The position numbers and the translations under genes were made by a program. A stretch of DNA of 45,224 bases, from contig NAOQ01000206.1 of the NCBI GenBank assembly GCA_002751075.1, positions 32,806 to 78,029 of the forward strand. Reading direction: 5' to 3'. Of the stretch, positions 39,501 through 45,224 are shown in pieces (position 1 is the stretch's first letter; the number at the start of each line of letters is the position of its first letter). Source of the stretch: Ichthyophonus hoferi. Lineage: Eukaryota; Opisthokonta; Ichthyosporea; Ichthyophonida; Ichthyophonidae. The notes beneath the pieces are model-generated. The model was not told the origin of the DNA and made no database searches. It worked only from the letters and a program-made list of their open reading frames with translations.

Positions 39501-41603
39501 AGTCATAGGTTCTCAATCTGAACATTATTCCAATTATTTTAATGGCATTATAAAACATAACCTATCCCCTTATACACATGCTTACAGATATTCTTAAATA
39601 TGTAGATGCATGACTTCTCTTTAGCCTATGGCTTTCTATGAATTATATACATATACTTGATGCCTCGATCTAATGCAGCCTTACTTGCTTATACACTTAC
39701 ACGCATACTTAAATGTATAAACAATTATAAAATTCAAATTACTACTACAACTTATATATATATAAATAAACAAATCAATTAATGTATACATACATACACA
39801 TATAGGATGTGTACGAAACTATGAGTACATGTTGGGAGCTCCTCCCAGAGAAAAGACCACCCTTTAAAGCCTTGGCCTGTCTCTTTTCTGCTTTCTTCAT
39901 TAATGAGTGCCCGGAGTTATCTACACAGGTGCGCATGAAATAAGAACCACTTCTACATAAATGATTAGTAATATGAACAAAGACTATGTTGCAGTACAGT
40001 GGATTGAACATGAATTCCATTTTAGTTGCCTTTCAAGCAAAATATTTTGAATATATTCTGTTTAGTTTGCGAATCGGTGATATATGTATATGAATATTTG
40101 TCTTGGACAAATATTCTATGTATAATATGAGGTAGTTAATTAATTGATGTAGATTTCATTTCTTTCTACTTGAAAATGCGCATTTCTCATGACATATGGG
40201 ATACGTTTGCCTTACATTAACGTTTGTTCAGTAATAAACACTTACACGGGTAATCAGTTATATTTACATTTGTGCCTTTATACTGATATACTTTTTTTAT
40301 ATCACTTAGTCAACTTACACACCAGGGCAAACAACCACGCCAACACCCTCACCACAATTAACCAAAGGGCACAAAAAGCATATACTAACACATATATATA
40401 TAATAATTCAAAGGATCAATTTCCGATTGCCCTGAAGAAATCTGAGCAAATAGATATCGAGAATACTGGATATACCGATTTAGTCGATTATGAGGCTAAA
40501 AAGAAAGGGTAATTATTATGTTGTTCTTTTATTTCTCTCCTTGCCTTATACCATATATTTTTTGATCTTCCCCATATCTATTAATCTTTCTTTTTTTTTT
40601 TCTATGTACTATTATCTCTTTCTTTCGGTACATCTAACAAACAGGATTATTGTCTTCTCATTCCATTTCTTATTTTATTCTTATTAGTATATCTACATCA
40701 CGTCTGTTTGTCTGTATGTTATGTAGTTTTCTTTATTTGTTTCTACTTCTCTTAGATCATGTATCTTATTTAAATTGCTCTTTTCCTAGCTTGAAAGCTT
40801 TGTTAACCCACTGGATGACCGTTCTCTTTTCTATAAAACTGTATACCTTCTCATCTTCCTTATACTTATGCTACTCATATTGACCAATACGTTGCACTAC
40901 TACAGTGAGCAAATGGAGACACAAGCGTATGACGAAATTTGGGACAGCCAGAGGGCACCCATGCCACCCACAGCAAAGGCCATTGACAATCACCACGGCT
41001 ATGTGGAGGTTATTGCCGCTAACGATGAAAAGAGCGAGTCCGATTCCACAGAAGTAGGTGCATAGGGTATTGGGTGTGTATGCATGTGTGTGTTAGGACC
41101 ACAAGATAAAAAGTCAGGAGAGCAAGAGAGTGTATGTTTGTATTTGGAATATGATTGTACACAAAAAATAAAATTTCTATGCCTAAGTATCTCTAAAAAG
41201 GAAGATGGAAAGATGTGGGGCAATTTTAACCAAGAACTTGATTTTGGGAATTCATTATACATATTACCATATTGCCATATATTATTATTGGCTAGGAACA
41301 TATGCAGTTAAATCCGACATGTAAAAGTTCATATTTAGACGTGCAAGTGAGTTGAGTAGTGGTCAATTGCGTATCTCAGCATTCATTACACTTTAATTTG
41401 AGTTTTTTTCTTTTGGAATTGGCTGGTATAAATATACACTTTGCTTTTTGTATTATTTTATGCATTTAATAAATCAGTTACCGTAGGTAGTAGAATTAGG
41501 GATGGAGCCATCGGACCTTAAGGGAAAACTTAATAAGAAGAGCCCGTCTCCATATGGAAATAAGAAACCTCACCGCGATTGGGACACGTTTGGCGCCATG
41601 TAA
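15452..41603 (+). CDS. Receptor tyrosine kinase with beta-helix, Cys-rich, TM and kinase modules (about 42 exons)
   Basis: I rebuilt this gene by following reading phase through GT-AG introns from ATG 15452 to TAA 41601-41603. The product is about 1,485 residues, or about 1,515 if exon 8 is used. Order: signal peptide (exon 1), about 20 beta-helix coils (exons 2-20), short linker (21), EGF-like and other Cys-rich modules (22-28), unassigned juxtamembrane part (29-31), one transmembrane helix (31), tyrosine kinase (32-39) and tyrosine-bearing tail (40-42). Exon positions are given in the module entries below. All junctions agree in phase except around exon 8. The ligand is unknown. Such mosaic RTKs are known from animals, choanoflagellates, filastereans and ichthyosporeans; I do not recognise an orthologue of a named animal family. 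An assembly gap interrupts the intron before exon 2. Confidence 0.92.
15997..16078 (+). repeat. 82-bp direct repeat, copy 1 (left edge of gap)
   Basis: Identical over 82 bp to 16523-16604. It includes the acceptor and the first 43 nt of RTK exon 2 (from 16036). The copy ends exactly where the Ns begin, which suggests two contig ends that overlap but were not merged. Confidence 0.95.
16079..16522. other. Assembly gap (444 Ns)
   Basis: No sequence information. The gap lies in RTK intron 1 and is bracketed by a perfect 82-bp duplication. Open frames running through the Ns carry no meaning. Confidence 0.99.
16523..16604 (+). repeat. 82-bp direct repeat, copy 2 (right edge of gap)
   Basis: Perfect copy of 15997-16078, beginning exactly where the Ns stop. 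It contains the acceptor and the first 43 nt of RTK exon 2, which here continues to its donor at 16663. I used this copy for the gene model. Confidence 0.95.
16562..26826 (+). CDS. RTK exons 2-20: right-handed beta-helix ectodomain (about 20 coils)
   Basis: Exons: 16562-16662, 17311-17459, 18075-18154, 18869-18961, 19379-19468, 19903-19977, 20237-20322 (exon 8, uncertain), 20793-20882, 21347-21421, 21771-21851, 22220-22297, 22651-22725, 23056-23130, 23631-23702 (or to 23714), 24118-24273, 25013-25087, 25566-25649, 26211-26291 (or from 26220) and 26752-26826. From exon 5 on, each encodes one coil of about 25 residues, except exon 16, which encodes two. The coil runs from a Gly-rich turn (GGA, GGG, GIG, GCG) through an aliphatic strand to a V-x-NSxFxNNS strand, for example [12 protein letters not shown] and FLDN. 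This is the parallel beta-helix (pectin-lyase-like) pattern, and the GGA(I/L/V) plus FxxN pair is the hallmark of chlamydial Pmp repeats. Several N-x-S/T sites suggest glycosylation. Likely role, by inference: extended ligand- or surface-binding stalk. Confidence 0.85.
20237..20322 (+). CDS. RTK exon 8: coil exon with out-of-phase acceptor
   Basis: The frame encodes a full coil (GGNKLFIP, then [17 protein letters not shown]) ending phase 0 at donor GTATAT. However, the only AG close to its start (20235-20236) leaves 86 nt, one short of a whole number of codons, and no acceptor matches the phase-0 end of exon 7 at 19977. It fits if exon 7 uses a second donor 4 nt downstream (GTGAAA at 19982), or if one base is missing here. 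Skipping it also keeps the frame, because exons 7 and 9 are both phase 0. Confidence 0.5.
22492..22518. repeat. (CA)n-(TA)n microsatellite
   Basis: A CA run of about 9-10 units followed by TATATATA, inside an RTK intron (exons 12-13). Confidence 0.85.
25548..25560 (+). promoter_or_regulatory. G-run pair directly before an RTK splice acceptor
   Basis: Two runs of six G separated by one T sit immediately before TTCAG, the acceptor of exon 18 (exon starts 25566). The usual polypyrimidine tract is absent here. A regulatory effect on splicing is inference; the sequence itself is plain. Confidence 0.5.
25866..25934. repeat. Polypyrimidine (TTC/T-rich) tract
   Basis: About 70 nt of nearly pure C/T on the plus strand in the intron before RTK exon 19, nearly 300 nt from the acceptor. 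Low complexity, no coding role. Confidence 0.75.
27539..33129 (+). CDS. RTK exons 21-28: linker and Cys-rich EGF / GFR-like / TNFR-like modules
   Basis: Exons: 27539-27590, 28242-28391, 29634-29738, 30119-30256, 30724-30874, 31443-31546, 32084-32249, 33035-33129. Exon 21 is a short link where intron phase changes from 0 to 1. Exon 22 is EGF-like (CGKVGTC then [14 protein letters not shown]). Exon 23 is EGF-like ([20 protein letters not shown]). Exon 24 has CKFDQFDY and CVKGYFL. Exon 25 is EGF-like ([12 protein letters not shown]). Exon 26 has [17 protein letters not shown], a growth-factor-receptor-like Cys pattern. Exon 27 resembles TNFR-type repeats ([23 protein letters not shown]). Exon 28 is EGF-like again ([10 protein letters not shown]). 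These disulfide modules lie between beta-helix and membrane and probably form a stalk. Module names rest on Cys spacing, so individual assignments are tentative. Confidence 0.85.
33663..35075 (+). CDS. RTK exons 29-31: juxtamembrane ectodomain and transmembrane helix
   Basis: Exons 33663-33764, 34159-34245 and 34886-35075. Exons 29-30 encode a Cys-poor segment ([37 protein letters not shown]) that I cannot place in a family. Exon 31 gives [12 protein letters not shown], then a Gly/Ile/Val-rich helix ([20 protein letters not shown]) followed at once by a basic stop-transfer stretch (NRRAKKR), a classic single-pass type I topology. The donor GTTAGT leaves phase 2. Reading past this donor adds only five residues before a stop. 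Confidence 0.88.
35464..39928 (+). CDS. RTK exons 32-39: tyrosine kinase domain
   Basis: Exons: 35464-35654, 36180-36289, 36735-36886, 37316-37476, 38081-38164, 38688-38827, 39312-39380, 39806-39928. Motifs in order: Gly loop [16 protein letters not shown] (ATP-anchoring Lys), [17 protein letters not shown] (alpha-C Glu), hinge [15 protein letters not shown], catalytic loop [22 protein letters not shown] (DMG where DFG is usual), one activation-loop Tyr ([10 protein letters not shown]), [29 protein letters not shown], and [12 protein letters not shown]. HRDxxxRN and W-M-A-P-E mark it as a tyrosine, not serine/threonine, kinase. All residues needed for ATP binding and phosphotransfer are present, so activity is expected. 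Confidence 0.95.
40414..41603 (+). CDS. RTK exons 40-42: cytoplasmic tail with tyrosine motifs
   Basis: Exons 40414-40508, 40906-41053 and 41487-41603 encode about 119 hydrophilic residues ending at TAA. Tyrosines lie in YTDL, DYEA, AYDEIW, GYVEV and PYGNK. YGNK fits the YxN pattern bound by Grb2-type SH2 domains, and YTDL and YDEI fit YxxL/I. They are likely autophosphorylation and adaptor-docking sites (inference). The acceptor of exon 40 (CAAAG at 40409-40413) was chosen because it is the only nearby one keeping phase 0 with the tyrosine-bearing frame. Confidence 0.83.
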
Positions 41604-41778
41604 TTGTATGCTAGCTGAAAATACCTTTACAGTATATCAGGTGTGAATAATGGTTTAGGACCATGCATTCAAATATTTGGTTAATTACGTACCTGAGGCG
41701 TATTTTAAATCGTTATTAACCAAATTGTCGACACATCAACTTTATCTAGGTAAATATAGTATTCGTACAGTTAATATA

Positions 41779-41784
41779 AATAAA
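41779..41784 (+). terminator. Likely polyadenylation signal of the RTK
   Basis: Canonical AATAAA about 175 nt after the RTK stop codon. Confidence 0.55.
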
Positions 41785-41911
41785 CATTTCCAAAATTATG
41801 TGTACATGCCAGTATGCATAATGAAAAAGAAGATGGTTTCCCGGTTGCAATTAGTACATGAATAGCTTTGTGTATCACATACATATACAGGATGAAAAAA
41901 AGTAGACAATC

Positions 41912-41917
41912 TTTATT
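41912..41917 (-). terminator. Possible polyadenylation signal of ATE1
   Basis: AATAAA on the minus strand about 450 nt beyond the ATE1 stop. If used, the ATE1 3' UTR would end within about 130 nt of the RTK poly(A) signal. Weak evidence. Confidence 0.3.
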
Positions 41918-42368
41918 GTTAGCTAAATATATTTCAAAATGGAAACAGGTTCAAGAGCCATTTAAAGAGCTTCATGGGATAGATAAATCAAGTAAAGGCA
42001 ACCAGGTATAGAAATAGCCAGATTGAACTTTAGTTTACTGGCCAGTACTTTCAATTTTCCTATTTCCCTATTTTAAAATAGAGGCGCACTCTCAATTAAT
42101 AAAAGGGAAACCAATCCTTAAATCAATCCAGGTACAATTAGTTGTATACCCTGTAGTATATCAATTTAAGTAGGATTCTTTTAAGTAAGTATTATATTTC
42201 ATCTGATGCACTATCACGATCGGTTCATAACAAATCAGTTACATTCATAAACATGAATTGTTAAGGGCATATATATGAGCGTGTCTAATGGACAAAGAGG
42301 GGCTGTGTACTGGTATAAATATGTTATAAAAGAATACGTCTTTAGGAGATAGCAGGGTAATACATGGG

Positions 42369-45158
<2,790 letters not shown>

Positions 45159-45224
45159 TTACTAACACTTTCCAAATTATTATATAAATAATATAAAAAA
45201 AACCATTTGATATAGGAAGGCTGA

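Larger units (their letters stand above)
41604..42368. other. Convergent 3' region between RTK and ATE1
   Basis: About 765 bp separate the two stop codons of these tail-to-tail genes. A plus-strand AATAAA at 41779-41784 fits the RTK. A minus-strand AATAAA (TTTATT at 41912-41917) could serve ATE1. The short open frames here look random. Confidence 0.6.

Overview
The window is nuclear DNA from an intron-rich, very AT-rich eukaryote. It carries five recognisable protein genes, all built with GT-AG introns. A receptor tyrosine kinase (RTK) with a mosaic ectodomain, next to RPL3, PPCDC, PLPP/PAP2 and ATE1, points to Holozoa. Long A/T-rich introns plus an unusual RTK ectodomain fit a unicellular holozoan (ichthyosporean-like) better than an animal. 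The lineage is inference; nothing in the sequence names the species.

Layout: (1) 1-382 (+), the 3' end of ribosomal protein L3. (2) 383-5984, about 5.6 kb of AT-rich non-coding DNA ending in a degenerate pentanucleotide array. (3) 5985-10195 (+), a complete six-exon phosphopantothenoylcysteine decarboxylase (PPCDC, coenzyme A synthesis) whose introns are loaded with related pentanucleotide arrays. (4) 11551-13116 (-), a complete two-exon lipid phosphate phosphatase (PAP2 family). (5) 15452-41603 (+), an RTK of about 42 exons, encoding about 1,485-1,515 residues. (6) 42369-45075 (-), the 3' half of arginyl-tRNA-protein transferase (ATE1), tail to tail with the RTK.

The RTK is the main discovery. 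I rebuilt it exon by exon, and reading phase is consistent across every junction except one (exon 8). Order: signal peptide; about 20 right-handed beta-helix coils of about 25 residues with GGAI / FxxN motifs like those of chlamydial polymorphic membrane proteins; a Cys-rich region of EGF-like, growth-factor-receptor-like and TNFR-like modules; an unassigned juxtamembrane segment; one transmembrane helix; a tyrosine kinase domain with DMG in place of DFG; and a tyrosine-bearing tail. Most coils sit on their own exon between phase-0 introns (six exons are exactly 75 nt). The Cys-rich part switches to mainly phase-1 junctions, so two exon families appear joined in one receptor.

The genes do not form an operon-like unit. 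RPL3, PPCDC, the phosphatase and ATE1 are housekeeping genes, and the RTK is presumably a surface sensor. LPP and RTK are divergent (2.3 kb apart); RTK and ATE1 are convergent (0.77 kb apart). A 444-N gap at 16079-16522 is flanked by a perfect 82-bp duplication and is probably an assembly artefact. I saw no rRNA, tRNA, CRISPR array, transposon or virus-derived element.
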